From contig CAVTOZ010000005.1 in the NCBI GenBank assembly GCA_963736505.1, positions 822,635 through 886,634 of the forward strand: 64,000 bases of DNA, in the 5' to 3' direction. The DNA is from Solirubrobacter sp963736505 (GTDB taxonomy: Bacteria > Actinomycetota > Thermoleophilia > Solirubrobacterales > Solirubrobacteraceae). The translations under genes and the position numbers were made by a program. Of this stretch, positions 18,048 to 27,321 are shown piece by piece. The notes beneath the pieces were generated by a model. That model did no database searches. It was not told the origin of the DNA and worked only from the letters and a program-made list of their open reading frames with translations. Each line of letters begins with the position of its first letter. The stretch's first letter is position 1.

Positions 18048-20219
18048 ATGCGCAAGCTTGCCGCCTGGTGCCACGATCGGCGCCGTACCGTGATCGGCCT
18101 CTGGGTCGCCGCGTTCGTTCTCTTCGCAGCACTGTGGGGCACCGCCGCAGGCGAATACGTGAACAACTTCCGTCTGCCGGGCACGGAGTCCCAGCGGGCC
18201 TACGACCTGCTCAAGACCAAGTTCCCGCAGCAGGCGGGTGACACCGCCAGCGTCGTCTTCGCCGTCAAGCAGGGCAGCGTCCTCGACGCGGCCAACCGCC
18301 CGACGATCGAGGCGGCCCGCGCGGAGATCAAGAAGTCGCCCGAGGTGCTCTCCGTCGGCGATCCGTTCGCGAAGGGCGCGCCCGTCTCGAAGGACGGCAC
18401 GATCACCTTCGCGCAGATCCAGTTCCGCAAGGGCGCCGGCGACGTCGACCCGGCCAAGGTCAAGATCATGGCCGAGAACACGCTCAAGCTCGACGGCAAG
18501 GGCGGCGTCCAGGTCGCGCTCGGCGGCGACATCATCCACTGGTCGACGGCCCAGCAGGGCGGCGCCGGTGAGATCTTCGGCCTGATCGTCGCGGCGCTCG
18601 TGCTGTTCCTGACGCTCGGCGTGGTCGCGATGGGCCTCCCGCTCCTGAACGCCCTCTTCGCGATGGTCGTGAGCCTGTCGCTGACGGCCGTGGTCGGGAC
18701 GCGCGTGATCGACGTCGTCGACTGGGCGCCGCAGCTCGCGGCGATGATCGGGATCGGCGTCGGGATCGACTACGCGCTGCTGATCCTGAATCGCTTCCGG
18801 CTCGAACGCGGGGCCGGCAAGGACGTGCGCGACGCGACGATGATCGCGATCGACACGTCCGGCCGCGCCGTCCTGTTCGCGGGCGTCGTGGTCGTGATCG
18901 CGATGCTCGGCATGATGCTGCTCGGCATCTCGTTCCTCTACGGCCCGGCGATCGCCGCCGCGCTGTCGGTGCTGACCACGATGGTGGCCGCGCTGACGCT
19001 GATGCCGGCGATCCTCGGCACCCGGATCGGGCGCCGGATCAAGAAGGCCAAGGCCACGAGCGCCGACGAGGAGACGGGCTTCGCCGCCCGCTGGAGCGGC
19101 TTCGTCGCGCGCCGCCCGGCGCCGGTGGCCATCCTCGCGCTCGCCGTCCTGATCGCGCTCGCCGTGCCCGCGCTGCACATGCGGCTGGCGACGAGCGACG
19201 CCAGCACGTACAAGAAGGACGACACCACGCGCGTCGCCTACGACCTGCTGAAGAAGGGCTTCGGCGCCGGCTTCAACGCGCCGCTGCTGCTGGCGGTGGA
19301 GCTGCCGAAGGCCGGCGACAAGGCGCCGCTGCAGCAGATCGGCGACGCGCTGCGCAAGCAGGACGGGATCGCGACGGTGCTGCCGCCGATCGTCAACCAG
19401 CGCGGCGACACCGCGACGATGATCGCCTACCCGACGACGACGCCGCAGGACGAGCAGACCGACGAGACCGTCAAGACGGCGCGCTCGTCGACCCTGCCCC
19501 CGATCGAGGCGTCGACGGGAGCACGCGTGTCGATCGGCGGCGCGACGGCGACCAACCTCGACTTCTCGAAGACGATCCGGGACAAGCTCCCGCTCTTCAT
19601 CGGCGTCGTGGTCGGGCTCTCGCTGCTGCTGCTCGCGCTCGTGTTCCGCTCGCTGCTGATCCCGGTCAAGGCCGGCATCTTCAACCTGCTGTCGATCGGC
19701 GGCGCGTTCGGCGTCGTGACGCTGATCTTCCAGGACGGCCACGGGGCGGGCCTGTTCGGCGGCGCGACCGGCCCGATCGAGTCGTTCCTGCCGATCATGG
19801 TGTTCGCCGTCGTGTTCGGGTTGTCGATGGACTACGAGGTGTTCCTCGTCTCGCGCATGCACGAGGAGTGGACGCACACCCGCAACGCGAAGTACGCGGT
19901 CCAGCACGGCCTGGCCATGACCGGCCGCGTGGTGACGGCGGCGGCGATCATCATGATCGCGGTCTTCGGCGCCTTCGCGATCGGCAACGAGCGGGCGCTG
20001 GCGATGATGGGCGTCGCGTTCGCCGCGGCGATCTTCATCGACGCGTTCATCATCCGGCTGCTGCTGCTGCCCGCGGTGATGCACCTCGCCGGCCCGGCGA
20101 TGTGGTGGATGCCGGCATGGCTCGACAAGCGCCTGCCGCACCTCAACATCGAGCCGCCCGAGGCGGACGTGGAGCCGCCTCCCGCGCCCGGTCGCGAGCG
20201 GGAGACCGTCTCCGTCTGA
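18048..20219 (+). CDS. MMPL-family (RND) membrane transporter
   Basis: 723 residues from ATG 18048 (TTG 18039 in frame is possible). Two repeats of the MMPL design: one membrane helix at about 20-40, an extracytoplasmic domain, five clustered helices (first set about 180-330 with GIGVGIDYALLILNRFR), then the second half with the same order (about 505-690, FGLSMDYEVFLVSRMHEEW). The GxxxDY motifs in each half are the proton-relay segments. Actinobacterial relatives export lipids or hydrophobic compounds. A strong hairpin follows 11 bp after the stop. Confidence 0.93.
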   Translation: MRKLAAWCHDRRRTVIGLWVAAFVLFAALWGTAAGEYVNNFRLPGTESQRAYDLLKTKFPQQAGDTASVVFAVKQGSVLDAANRPTIEAARAEIKKSPEVLSVGDPFAKGAPVSKDGTITFAQIQFRKGAGDVDPAKVKIMAENTLKLDGKGGVQVALGGDIIHWSTAQQGGAGEIFGLIVAALVLFLTLGVVAMGLPLLNALFAMVVSLSLTAVVGTRVIDVVDWAPQLAAMIGIGVGIDYALLILNRFRLERGAGKDVRDATMIAIDTSGRAVLFAGVVVVIAMLGMMLLGISFLYGPAIAAALSVLTTMVAALTLMPAILGTRIGRRIKKAKATSADEETGFAARWSGFVARRPAPVAILALAVLIALAVPALHMRLATSDASTYKKDDTTRVAYDLLKKGFGAGFNAPLLLAVELPKAGDKAPLQQIGDALRKQDGIATVLPPIVNQRGDTATMIAYPTTTPQDEQTDETVKTARSSTLPPIEASTGARVSIGGATATNLDFSKTIRDKLPLFIGVVVGLSLLLLALVFRSLLIPVKAGIFNLLSIGGAFGVVTLIFQDGHGAGLFGGATGPIESFLPIMVFAVVFGLSMDYEVFLVSRMHEEWTHTRNAKYAVQHGLAMTGRVVTAAAIIMIAVFGAFAIGNERALAMMGVAFAAAIFIDAFIIRLLLLPAVMHLAGPAMWWMPAWLDKRLPHLNIEPPEADVEPPPAPGRERETVSV

Positions 20220-20230
20220 GCGTCGTCACG

Positions 20231-20257
20231 GCCCGGCGGGCTTCGCGCCCGCCGGGC
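20231..20257 (+). terminator. hairpin terminator after the MMPL gene
   Basis: Perfect 11-bp stem GCCCGGCGGGC / GCCCGCCGGGC with loop TTCGC, starting 11 bp after the MMPL stop and ending 16 bp before the FUSC start. There is no T-tract. Confidence 0.7.
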
Positions 20258-20273
20258 CGGGTACACGGGTGAT

Positions 20274-21320
20274 GTGCTCCGTCGCCTGCGAGACCCCGTC
20301 GCCTGGGCGGACGCGTCCCAGCTGATCAAGACGGCGCTCGCCGCCGTGATCGCGTGGCTGCTCGCGGTTCACGTGTTCCACGTCGAGCAGCCGTTCCTGG
20401 CGCCGTGGGCGGCGCTGCTGACGGTCAACGCGACCGTCTTCGGGACGGTGCGGCGCGGCGTCCAGCAGGTGGGCACGAGCGTGCTCGGCGTCCTGATCGC
20501 GTTCGCGGCCGGGAGCCTGCTCGGGGTCAGCGCGGTCGCGATCGGGCTGGTCGTCCTCGCCGGGCTGCTCGTGGGTCTCACGCGCGGGCTGCGCGATCAG
20601 ACCACGACCGCGGCGGCGACCGCGCTCGTCGTGTTGACGGCCGGCTACGCCGACGACGGCGGGATGCTGCTCTCGCGCCTGCTCGACACCGGCATCGGCA
20701 TCGCCGTCGGCCTGCTCGTGAACCTGCTCGTGTGGCCGCCGCTGCGCGACCGCGCCGCCGCGCACCGGATCGACGAGATCGACGACCGCATCGGCGACCT
20801 GCTGCGCGACATCGCGGCCGCGCTGCGAAGCGGTGCGGTCGACGTCGACGTCGACGTCGACGACTGGATCGCGCGCACGGATGCCCTGGACGACGACATC
20901 GACGAGGCGGCCCAGGTGCTCGGCGAGGCGCGCGAGAGCGGGCGGCTGAACCTGCGCAGCGCGGCGCCGGAGCGGATGCGCGCGGCCGAGACGTTCGGCG
21001 CGATCCTGGGGCGGCTCGAGCAGGCCGTCGCGGAGACGCGCAGCATGGCGCTGACCATCCGCCTCGCGCCTTCGTTCGGCGACGAGTGGACGGAGCTGCT
21101 CGGCCGCGGCGGCACCGCGATCCGCGACGCCGACGCGGCCGCGATCGGAACGGTGCGCGCCGACCTGGAGGCGTTCGCGGGGCGGCTGGACGTGGACGAC
21201 CTGCCGGACGGCTTCTGGCCGATCGCCGGCGCGCTGATCGTCAACCTGCGCAACATCCTCGAGGCGCTCGACGTGGTCGCCGACGCGCAGCCGGTCCGCG
21301 TTCCCGCGTCGGTCACTTGA
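20274..21320 (+). CDS. FUSC-family (aromatic acid exporter-like) membrane protein
   Basis: 348 residues, GTG start. A block of about five to six membrane helices covers 20-155 (LIKTALAAVIAWLLAVHV, PWAALLTVNATVFGTVRRGVQQ, VSAVAIGLVVLAGLLVGLTRG, LLDTGIGIAVGLLVNLLVWPPLRDR), then a helical cytoplasmic domain with a short Asp-Val repeat (VDVDVDVDDW). The TVRRGVQQVGTSVLG region is the FUSC signature that precedes the inner channel. The likely role is export of small aromatic or fusaric-acid-like compounds. Overlaps the convergent cupredoxin gene by 8 nt. Confidence 0.88.
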   Translation: MLRRLRDPVAWADASQLIKTALAAVIAWLLAVHVFHVEQPFLAPWAALLTVNATVFGTVRRGVQQVGTSVLGVLIAFAAGSLLGVSAVAIGLVVLAGLLVGLTRGLRDQTTTAAATALVVLTAGYADDGGMLLSRLLDTGIGIAVGLLVNLLVWPPLRDRAAAHRIDEIDDRIGDLLRDIAAALRSGAVDVDVDVDDWIARTDALDDDIDEAAQVLGEARESGRLNLRSAAPERMRAAETFGAILGRLEQAVAETRSMALTIRLAPSFGDEWTELLGRGGTAIRDADAAAIGTVRADLEAFAGRLDVDDLPDGFWPIAGALIVNLRNILEALDVVADAQPVRVPASVT

Positions 21321-21669
21321 CCGTCAGCGTGCCCTCCATCCCCGCCTGCCGGTGACCGTCCACCGAGCAGAAGAACGTGTACGTCCCCGCCTTCAAGGTC
21401 GGGCTGATGGTCGACGTGCCGCCCTGGCCGACGACGTCGCCGGTGGCGTTCGCGCCGTTGCCCTCGAGCGCGATGTCGTGCTGCAGCGCCGATGGGTTCT
21501 TCATCACGATCGTGACCTTCCCCGGCTTGGCCGTCAGCGCGGTCTTGTCGAACTTGAGCGCGCTCTGGTCGGCCTGCAACGACAGGCTGGTGCTGGCGCT
21601 CGACGACTTGGAGCCTCCGCCGCAGCCGGCGAGTGCGGCCACGATCACGAGCGTGGCTGGTATGCGCAT
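21313..21669 (-). CDS. cupredoxin lipoprotein
   Basis: 118 residues; ATG 21669 has AAGGAGG 6 nt upstream. Lipobox LAGC with Cys16, then a Ser-rich linker and a cupredoxin domain. Type 1 copper ligands: His64 (LQHDIAL), Cys101, His106 and Met111 in FFCSVDGHRQAGM. It is therefore anchored to the outer face of the membrane and probably an electron carrier. Distinct in sequence from the cupredoxin at 15599. Confidence 0.92.
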   Translation of the reverse strand: MRIPATLVIVAALAGCGGGSKSSSASTSLSLQADQSALKFDKTALTAKPGKVTIVMKNPSALQHDIALEGNGANATGDVVGQGGTSTISPTLKAGTYTFFCSVDGHRQAGMEGTLTVK

Positions 21670-21724
21670 CGTGTCCTCCTTCGCGGACACGCTATCGCCC
21701 GCTTGCTGAAAGCGCGAGGAACGC

Positions 21725-22057
21725 TCAGGTCTTCGGCGGCAGACTGCGCGCGAAGTCCACGCCACGCCGGACCCAGCCGGCGAGCTCCTGGTCGCCGCGC
21801 GTCCCTTCGGGAGCGACGAGGATCCATCCCTTCATCGTCCGCTCGCCCATGTAGGACTGGCGCGCGTGCGGCTCGGCGAGTGCCGCGTCGGTCCCGCCGG
21901 CGCCGACCCGCACCATCAGATCGTCACCCCGGATGCCGACCGCCAGGTTGCCGTCGAGCATGAACGCGAGCCCGCCGAACATCGCCTTCTCCTGCAGGCC
22001 GGACTCGCGGGCCAGCCGGGTCCGCACGCGATCGGCGAGTGCTCCGTCGTAGGCCAT
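21725..22057 (-). CDS. TfoX N-terminal domain protein
   Basis: 110 residues. The sequence KAMFGGLAFMLDGNLAVGIRGDDLMVRVG is characteristic of the TfoX/Sxy N-terminal fold; the rest (TMKGWILVAPEGTRGDQELAGWVRRGVDFA) completes it. There is no C-terminal TfoX domain, as in most actinobacterial copies. TfoX in gamma-proteobacteria activates competence genes, but for these single-domain proteins the function is unknown. It follows the nitrile hydratase accessory gene, whose stop shares its first bases. Confidence 0.88.
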   Translation of the reverse strand: MAYDGALADRVRTRLARESGLQEKAMFGGLAFMLDGNLAVGIRGDDLMVRVGAGGTDAALAEPHARQSYMGERTMKGWILVAPEGTRGDQELAGWVRRGVDFARSLPPKT

Positions 22058-22362
22058 CAGACCAGATCGCCCTCGCGCAGCTCGATCGGCGTGCCGTGCG
22101 GCGTGCGCTGCGCGGCGCGGCCCCAGCCGTCGGCGTAGCGCTTCAGCGTGGCCGCATCGGTGAGCCGCTTGGCGGCGACGAGCCGCTCGAGCGCCGCGAG
22201 CCAGCTGCGGTAGTAGTCGTCCTCCGGCGCTCGTTCGATCTCCTCGCCCAGCTGCGCCGCCCACTCCGGCCACGTGAACACGCCGCGCTCGTGGAGCGCG
22301 ACGGCGAGCGCGAACGCCTGCGCCTCCCACGGCTCGCGGAAGACGGGATCCTCGTCGATCAC
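22057..22362 (-). CDS. nitrile hydratase accessory/activator protein
   Basis: 101 residues from GTG 22362, overlapping the beta-subunit stop by 4 nt (GTGA). The FREPWEAQAFALAVALHERGVFTWPEWAAQLGEEI segment is the fold shared by the beta-subunit N-terminus and the small activator of cobalt nitrile hydratases. In studied cobalt enzymes the activator exchanges alpha subunits and delivers cobalt. Third gene of the alpha-beta-activator operon. Confidence 0.9.
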   Translation of the reverse strand: MIDEDPVFREPWEAQAFALAVALHERGVFTWPEWAAQLGEEIERAPEDDYYRSWLAALERLVAAKRLTDAATLKRYADGWGRAAQRTPHGTPIELREGDLV

Positions 22363-22985
22363 GGCGCCGGCTCCAGGTACGGCTCGAACGCGTCCACGGA
22401 CACCGCGGCGGATGGGTCGGCGTCCGCGCCGAACAGCTCGCGCGCGTCGAAGCGGACGGTGTACAGCCACTGCGGGTCCTCGCCTCTGCCCTGCGCGTTG
22501 GAGTCGGGGAACACATGGCAGCCGTGGATCAGCTCGACGGTGCCGACGTGGCCGCGGACGTAGCGCGGGAGGCGCGTGTGGGTGTGCGGGTTGAGGTTGC
22601 GCGCGCGGACGCGGTCGCTCGGCGCGAATCGGGCTGCGCGCGGCGGCTCGCGGTTGGTCGGGCCACCGCGGCGGAGGAGGGCGTCGACGTCGGCCGCCGC
22701 GAGCGTGCGGACGCGGCGCGTCTGCGCAAGCAGCCCGCGCTCGGCGAGCAGCCGCTCGAGCCCCTTCTGCCAGATCTCGTAATAGCTGCTGTCGAGGTAC
22801 TCGTTCGGAGCGCGGTCCTCGCGCGCGAAGCGCGACGCGTCCAGGTTCCACTCGCCGGTCGCGCCCAGCGCGAGCGTGAGCGCGAACACCCGGCGCTCCC
22901 ACTCGGCATGGAACGCCGGCTCGTCGGACTCGGGCTCCACGCGCCCGAAGCCGTGCGTCCCGCCCATGTCGTGCGCGCCGTTCAC
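22359..22985 (-). CDS. nthB: nitrile hydratase beta subunit
   Basis: 208 residues from GTG 22985, overlapping the alpha stop by 4 nt. Typical start NGAHDMGGTHGFGRV, the middle EYLDSSYYEIWQKGLERLL, and the C-terminal SH3-like domain (FAPSDRVRARNLNPHTHTRLPRYVRGHVGTVELIHGCHVFPDSNAQG ... QWLYTVRFDARELFG). Together with alpha it forms the heterodimer that hydrates nitriles to amides in the cytoplasm. Confidence 0.96.
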   Translation of the reverse strand: MNGAHDMGGTHGFGRVEPESDEPAFHAEWERRVFALTLALGATGEWNLDASRFAREDRAPNEYLDSSYYEIWQKGLERLLAERGLLAQTRRVRTLAAADVDALLRRGGPTNREPPRAARFAPSDRVRARNLNPHTHTRLPRYVRGHVGTVELIHGCHVFPDSNAQGRGEDPQWLYTVRFDARELFGADADPSAAVSVDAFEPYLEPAP

Positions 22986-23578
22986 GGGGTCGCCGCCAGT
23001 CCCGTGCCGATCATCGAGTCCCGCGTGACGAGCGGCGCGAGCTCGTCCTCGCTCAGGCCCTCGGTTCCCGGCGGGCGCATCGGCACCACGAGGTAGCGCA
23101 CCTCGGCCGTCGAGTCCCACACCCGGATCTCGGTGTCCTCCGGCAGCTCGACGCCGAAGTCGCGCAGCACGCCCCGCGGGTCGGCGACGGCGCGCGAGCG
23201 GTACGGCGCGGACTTGTACCAGACCGGCGGAAGCCCGAGCACCGGCCACGGGTAGCACGAGCAGAGCGTGCAGACGACCATGTGGTGAACCGCCGGCGTG
23301 TTCTCCAGCGCGACCATGTTCTCGCCCTGCCGGCCGGCGTACCCGAGCGAGGCGATCGCCTCCGTGGCGTCGTCGAGCAGCGCGGCGCGGTACTCCGGGT
23401 CGACCCACGCCTTCGCCACCACCCGAGCCCCGTTGCGAGGCCCGATCTTCGTCTCGTACGTCTCGATCAGCGCGTCCAGCGCGGCGGGATCGACATAGCC
23501 CTTCTCGGTCAGGACCGTCTCGAGCGCCCGGACGCGCCGCTGGTTGTCCGTGAGCTCAGAGCCATGGTCGTGCCCCAT
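22982..23578 (-). CDS. nthA: nitrile hydratase alpha subunit, cobalt type
   Basis: 198 residues. The metal-binding claw VCTLCSC is at Cys103, Cys106 and Cys108, with Thr in the second position as in cobalt enzymes (iron enzymes have CSLCSC). Flanking segments GYAGRQGENMVALENTPAVHHMVVC and WYKSAPYRSRAVADPRGVL are canonical; two of the cysteines are normally oxidised to sulfinate/sulfenate. First gene of the operon with a start 48 bp from the divergent STAND ATPase gene. Substrate range cannot be read from sequence. Confidence 0.97.
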   Translation of the reverse strand: MGHDHGSELTDNQRRVRALETVLTEKGYVDPAALDALIETYETKIGPRNGARVVAKAWVDPEYRAALLDDATEAIASLGYAGRQGENMVALENTPAVHHMVVCTLCSCYPWPVLGLPPVWYKSAPYRSRAVADPRGVLRDFGVELPEDTEIRVWDSTAEVRYLVVPMRPPGTEGLSEDELAPLVTRDSMIGTGLAATP

Positions 23579-23626
23579 CGCCCGATTATCGCTCTCAGAG
23601 CCCGGCTCGGGGTACCGTTCGCCCCG

Positions 23627-25417
23627 ATGGCTCGCACGCTCGCCGAGCGCATGGCCGCGCTCGACGCCGAGCGGTTCGTCGGCCGGCGGCGCGAGCTCGA
23701 GTGGCTCGAGGCGCTCGTCGCCGCGTCGCAGCCTTCGCCGGCGGTCGTGCTCGTGCACGGTCCCGGCGGGATCGGCAAGTCCGCCCTCCTGCGCGAGCTG
23801 GGCCGCCGCGCGGGCGAGCGGACGGTCGTCGCGGTCGACGGGCGCGAGCTCGCGCCCGTGCCGAACGCGCTCCCCGAGGCGCTGGCCGGCGCCCGCATGG
23901 GCCGGCCGCTGGTGCTGCTGGACACGTTCGAGCGCGTCTCGGCCGCCGGCCCGCTGCTGCGCGAGCGCGTGCTCGGCGGGCTGCCGGAGGGAGCGCTCGT
24001 GGTGGTCGCGAGCCGGCGCGCGCCCGAGCCCGGCTGGTTCCAGGGCGGTTGGGAGCACGTCGTCGCCGAGCTCGCGCTCGGCCCGCTCGACCCCGCCGAC
24101 GCGCGCACGCTCGCCGCGCGGCACGGCGACGCGAGCGAGGAGCGGCTGCGCTGGGCCGCGGGCTCGCCGCTGGCGCTGACGGTCGGCGAGCCGGCGCGGA
24201 TCGTCCACCGGCTCGTGGGGGACGAGCTCGCCGACGGCGACGCGCGCGTGCTGGCCGTCGCCGCGCTCGCGCGCGTATGCGACGAGTCGCTGCTGCACGA
24301 CGTCCTGCCCGGCGCCGACTGGGACTGGCTGCGCTCGCGCACGTTCGCGGAGCCGGTCGGCGGCGGCGTGGCCTTGCACGAGCTGGTGCGCCGGGCGGTG
24401 CGCGCGAGCGTGCAGGACCCGGAATTGCAGCTGCGCGTCGCCGACGAGCTCGCCCGCCGGGCGCTGCACGAGCCGCGGCGCGCCGTCGATCTCGCCGACC
24501 TCTCGCGGGATCCCGTGCTGCGCTGGGGCTTCGGCGCCGAGGGCGGCGACACGCACCGCGTCGACGAGGCGCGCCCCGGCGACGAGGCGGCGCTGCGGAC
24601 CGCCCTCGCCACCGTGCCGCTCGACTGGGAGCACACGGCGCGCTACTTCGAGCACGCCCCGGAGTGCGTCGTGGTCGTGCGCACGGCCGACGGACGCCCG
24701 TGCGGCTGGTGCATCGCGACGACGCCGGACGCCGCCCCGCCGTTCGCGAGCGAGGATCCGGTGCTGGGGCCGTGGCTGCGCCACGCGCGCCGGCGCAACG
24801 CGCTCGTGTGGCGCGAGGCGACCGCGCTCGAGAACGGCGGCGTGCCGGTGCGCGCGCTGCTGAACACGGCGGTGACGCTGCGCGCTGGGTCGCCCGCGCC
24901 GCGCTGGTTCTACGGCAACGTCGACGCCGGCGACGAGGCGGCGCGCGCGCTCAGCCGCGCGATCGGCGCCGTCCACGTCCCTGAGCTCGACGTCGACCTC
25001 GGCGACCGCCGCGTCGAGTGCCACGTGCTCGACCACGGCCCCGAGGGCTTCGTCGCCGCGCTGCACGCGCTCGTGCGACTGAGCCTCGGCGCGGCGCCGG
25101 CCGGCCCGGTCGCCGCCGACGTGCACGCGGCGCTGCGCGACCTCCATCACCCCGCGGCGCTGGCGCGCAACCCGCTCGGGCCGTCGGCTCGCGCGCGCCT
25201 GCAGGACGCGCTCGAGCACGCGTTCGGCGAGGCCGCGGACGAGCAGCTCCTGCGCACCGTGCTGCGGCGCGGCTACTTCGAGGCGGGCGGCGGGCACGAG
25301 GACGCGGCGCACGCGCTCGCGCTGAGCCGCTCGGCCTACTTCCGCCGCCTCGCCCAGGCGCGCGAGCGCGTCGCCGCGTACGTGCTCGGGACCGATCCGG
25401 GACCTCCATGGGACTGA
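23627..25417 (+). CDS. STAND-type ATPase with C-terminal GNAT-like and helical DNA-binding-like regions
   Basis: 596 residues from ATG 23627. N-terminal FVGRRRELEWLEAL followed by Walker A GPGGIGKS (45-52), Walker B-like RPLVLLDTFE, and the sensor ALVVVASRR. A winged-helix-like segment covers about 200-280, then a degenerate acyltransferase-like middle part (VVVRTADGRPCGWCIA). The C-terminus is helical, ending ALSRSAYFRRLAQARERVAAYVL, which resembles a short HTH. Such proteins are signal-responsive regulators; the ligand is unknown. Divergent from the nitrile hydratase operon, of which it may be the regulator. Confidence 0.75.
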   Translation: MARTLAERMAALDAERFVGRRRELEWLEALVAASQPSPAVVLVHGPGGIGKSALLRELGRRAGERTVVAVDGRELAPVPNALPEALAGARMGRPLVLLDTFERVSAAGPLLRERVLGGLPEGALVVVASRRAPEPGWFQGGWEHVVAELALGPLDPADARTLAARHGDASEERLRWAAGSPLALTVGEPARIVHRLVGDELADGDARVLAVAALARVCDESLLHDVLPGADWDWLRSRTFAEPVGGGVALHELVRRAVRASVQDPELQLRVADELARRALHEPRRAVDLADLSRDPVLRWGFGAEGGDTHRVDEARPGDEAALRTALATVPLDWEHTARYFEHAPECVVVVRTADGRPCGWCIATTPDAAPPFASEDPVLGPWLRHARRRNALVWREATALENGGVPVRALLNTAVTLRAGSPAPRWFYGNVDAGDEAARALSRAIGAVHVPELDVDLGDRRVECHVLDHGPEGFVAALHALVRLSLGAAPAGPVAADVHAALRDLHHPAALARNPLGPSARARLQDALEHAFGEAADEQLLRTVLRRGYFEAGGGHEDAAHALALSRSAYFRRLAQARERVAAYVLGTDPGPPWD

Positions 25418-25448
25418 CAGCCCGCGCCGGACATGAGAGTGTCGCCAG

Positions 25449-27263
25449 GTGCGGTGGCATGGACGCTCCCTCGGCATTGCGCTCCTCGCGCTCGCCGCTC
25501 TCGCCCCAACGGTCGCCGCCGACGACGCGCAGCTGACGTCCGCGACGCGGCTGACCGTGACCGGTCCGGCCAACGACTTCGGCTTCTTCACCAACCCGGC
25601 CGGAGACGTCAACGGCGACGGCCGGCCGGACTTCATCGTCACCGCGTACCAGCAGACGGTCAACAGCCGCACGTCGGCGGGCGAGGCGTGGGTCGTGTTC
25701 GGCCGGCCCGCCCGGACGAGCTTCGACATCAGCGCGCTCGGCTCCGACGGCTTCCGGATCCTCGGACCGGGGGCGAACGGCCACCTCGGCGAGTCCGCCA
25801 TCGGCCTGGGGGACGTCAACGGCGACGGCAAGTCCGACGTGCTCGTCAGCGCGCCGGACCTCAACAGCGGCAGGGGCGTCGGCTACGTGGTCTTCGGCAA
25901 GGCCGACAGCGCCGACGTGGACCTCGCGACGTTCAACGGCGCGCAGTCCGGCGGCTACCGGATCCTCGGCGCCGTCGCCCAGGCCCGGCTCGGGTACGCG
26001 GCGGCGGCGAACCTGGGCGACGTGAACGGCGACGGGCTCGCCGACGCGATCCTGGCGGCGCCGTTCTACAACAACGGCACCGCCGTCACGGGCGCGGCGT
26101 ACGTCGTCTTCTCGCACGCGAGCACCGCCGACGTCGATCTCGCGGGCGCGGGATGGGGCTACCTGATCAAGGGCGCCGACCAGAGCGACGTGGCCGGCGG
26201 TTCGGTGGCCGGCCCCGGCGACGTCAACGGCGACGGCATCCCCGACGCGGTGGTCGGCGCCCACCAGCACGGGCTGAGCCAGACACGGCCGCAGAACGGC
26301 GCCGCCTACATCGTGTTCGGCAAGCAGGGCGGGGGCACGGTCGACCTGGCCGCGCTCGGCACCGGCGGGATCGAGATCGACGGCGCCGCCGGCATCGACA
26401 ACCTCGGCTACTTCGTCGGCCCCGCGGGCGATAACGACCACGACGGGAAGGCGGACGTCGCCGTCTCCGGCATCTTCACCGACCACCACGCGCGGACGGA
26501 CTCGGGGACGATCTACGTCATCCGCGGGCGCGCCGCGCCGGGCGTGATCGACCTGGCGGCGCCGCCCGCCGGGTACGGCTACGCGATCGACGGCGCCTTG
26601 CCGAGCTCGCGGCTCCAGCGCCCGGACGGGAGCGCGGACCTCGACGGCGACGGCGTCACCGACCTCGCGATCGTCGACGTGGCGAGCACCGGCACGACCT
26701 CGCACGGGCAGGACCAGTACCCGATCTGGCTCGTCCCGGGGCAGGCGGGGAACGCGGACGTGGACCTCGCGTCGCCGCCGGCGGGCACGCGGCGCCTGAT
26801 CGTCACGGGCGGGACGTTCAACGCGAATCCGCTCGGCGGCGGCGAGGTGCTCGTCGGGCAGAACGGCCGCGTGGACGTGGTGGCGAGCAGCATCACCGCG
26901 GCGCCCACGCCTGTCCCCACGGTGGCGCCGTCACCGCCGCCGCCGCCTCCTCCGCCGCCGCCGGTCGTGGTGGCCGCGCCGGTCAAGCTCAGCGCCGCGA
27001 GCGTCGTCGTCCTCCCGAGCGCCAAGCACTGCGTCTCGCGGACGCGCATGAGCATCCGACTCAAGCTCCCGAAGGACCCCACCATCGCGAGCGCCACCGT
27101 GCGCGTGAACGGCAAGCGCAAGCTGCTGGTGAAGGGCACCAAGCTCAAGCGGGCGATCGTCCTGCGGAACCTCCCGAGCCACGGGTTCACGCTCTCGATC
27201 ACGCTCAAGGCGTCCGACGGCCGCTCGGACGGCGCGTCCCGCCGCTACCGGGTCTGCCACTAG
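25449..27263 (+). CDS. secreted FG-GAP/integrin-alpha-like repeat protein
   Basis: 604 residues from GTG 25449. Signal peptide RSLGIALLALAALAPTVAA. About seven FG-GAP blades, most with the calcium-loop motif DVNGDG (DVNGDGRPDFI, DVNGDGKSDVL, DVNGDGLADAI, DVNGDGIPDAV, DNDHDGKADVA, DLDGDGVTDLA), form a beta-propeller over about 30-480. A run of ten prolines links it to a C-terminal beta-sandwich with two Cys (KHCVSRTRM and YRVCH). Probably a surface or secreted binding protein. No enzyme motif. Confidence 0.88.
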   Translation: MRWHGRSLGIALLALAALAPTVAADDAQLTSATRLTVTGPANDFGFFTNPAGDVNGDGRPDFIVTAYQQTVNSRTSAGEAWVVFGRPARTSFDISALGSDGFRILGPGANGHLGESAIGLGDVNGDGKSDVLVSAPDLNSGRGVGYVVFGKADSADVDLATFNGAQSGGYRILGAVAQARLGYAAAANLGDVNGDGLADAILAAPFYNNGTAVTGAAYVVFSHASTADVDLAGAGWGYLIKGADQSDVAGGSVAGPGDVNGDGIPDAVVGAHQHGLSQTRPQNGAAYIVFGKQGGGTVDLAALGTGGIEIDGAAGIDNLGYFVGPAGDNDHDGKADVAVSGIFTDHHARTDSGTIYVIRGRAAPGVIDLAAPPAGYGYAIDGALPSSRLQRPDGSADLDGDGVTDLAIVDVASTGTTSHGQDQYPIWLVPGQAGNADVDLASPPAGTRRLIVTGGTFNANPLGGGEVLVGQNGRVDVVASSITAAPTPVPTVAPSPPPPPPPPPPVVVAAPVKLSAASVVVLPSAKHCVSRTRMSIRLKLPKDPTIASATVRVNGKRKLLVKGTKLKRAIVLRNLPSHGFTLSITLKASDGRSDGASRRYRVCH

Positions 27264-27321
27264 GCGCGGTCGCCGGCGCTCCAAGTAGGGTCGCGACCGT
27301 GCTCGTCACGGACGCCCGCTG

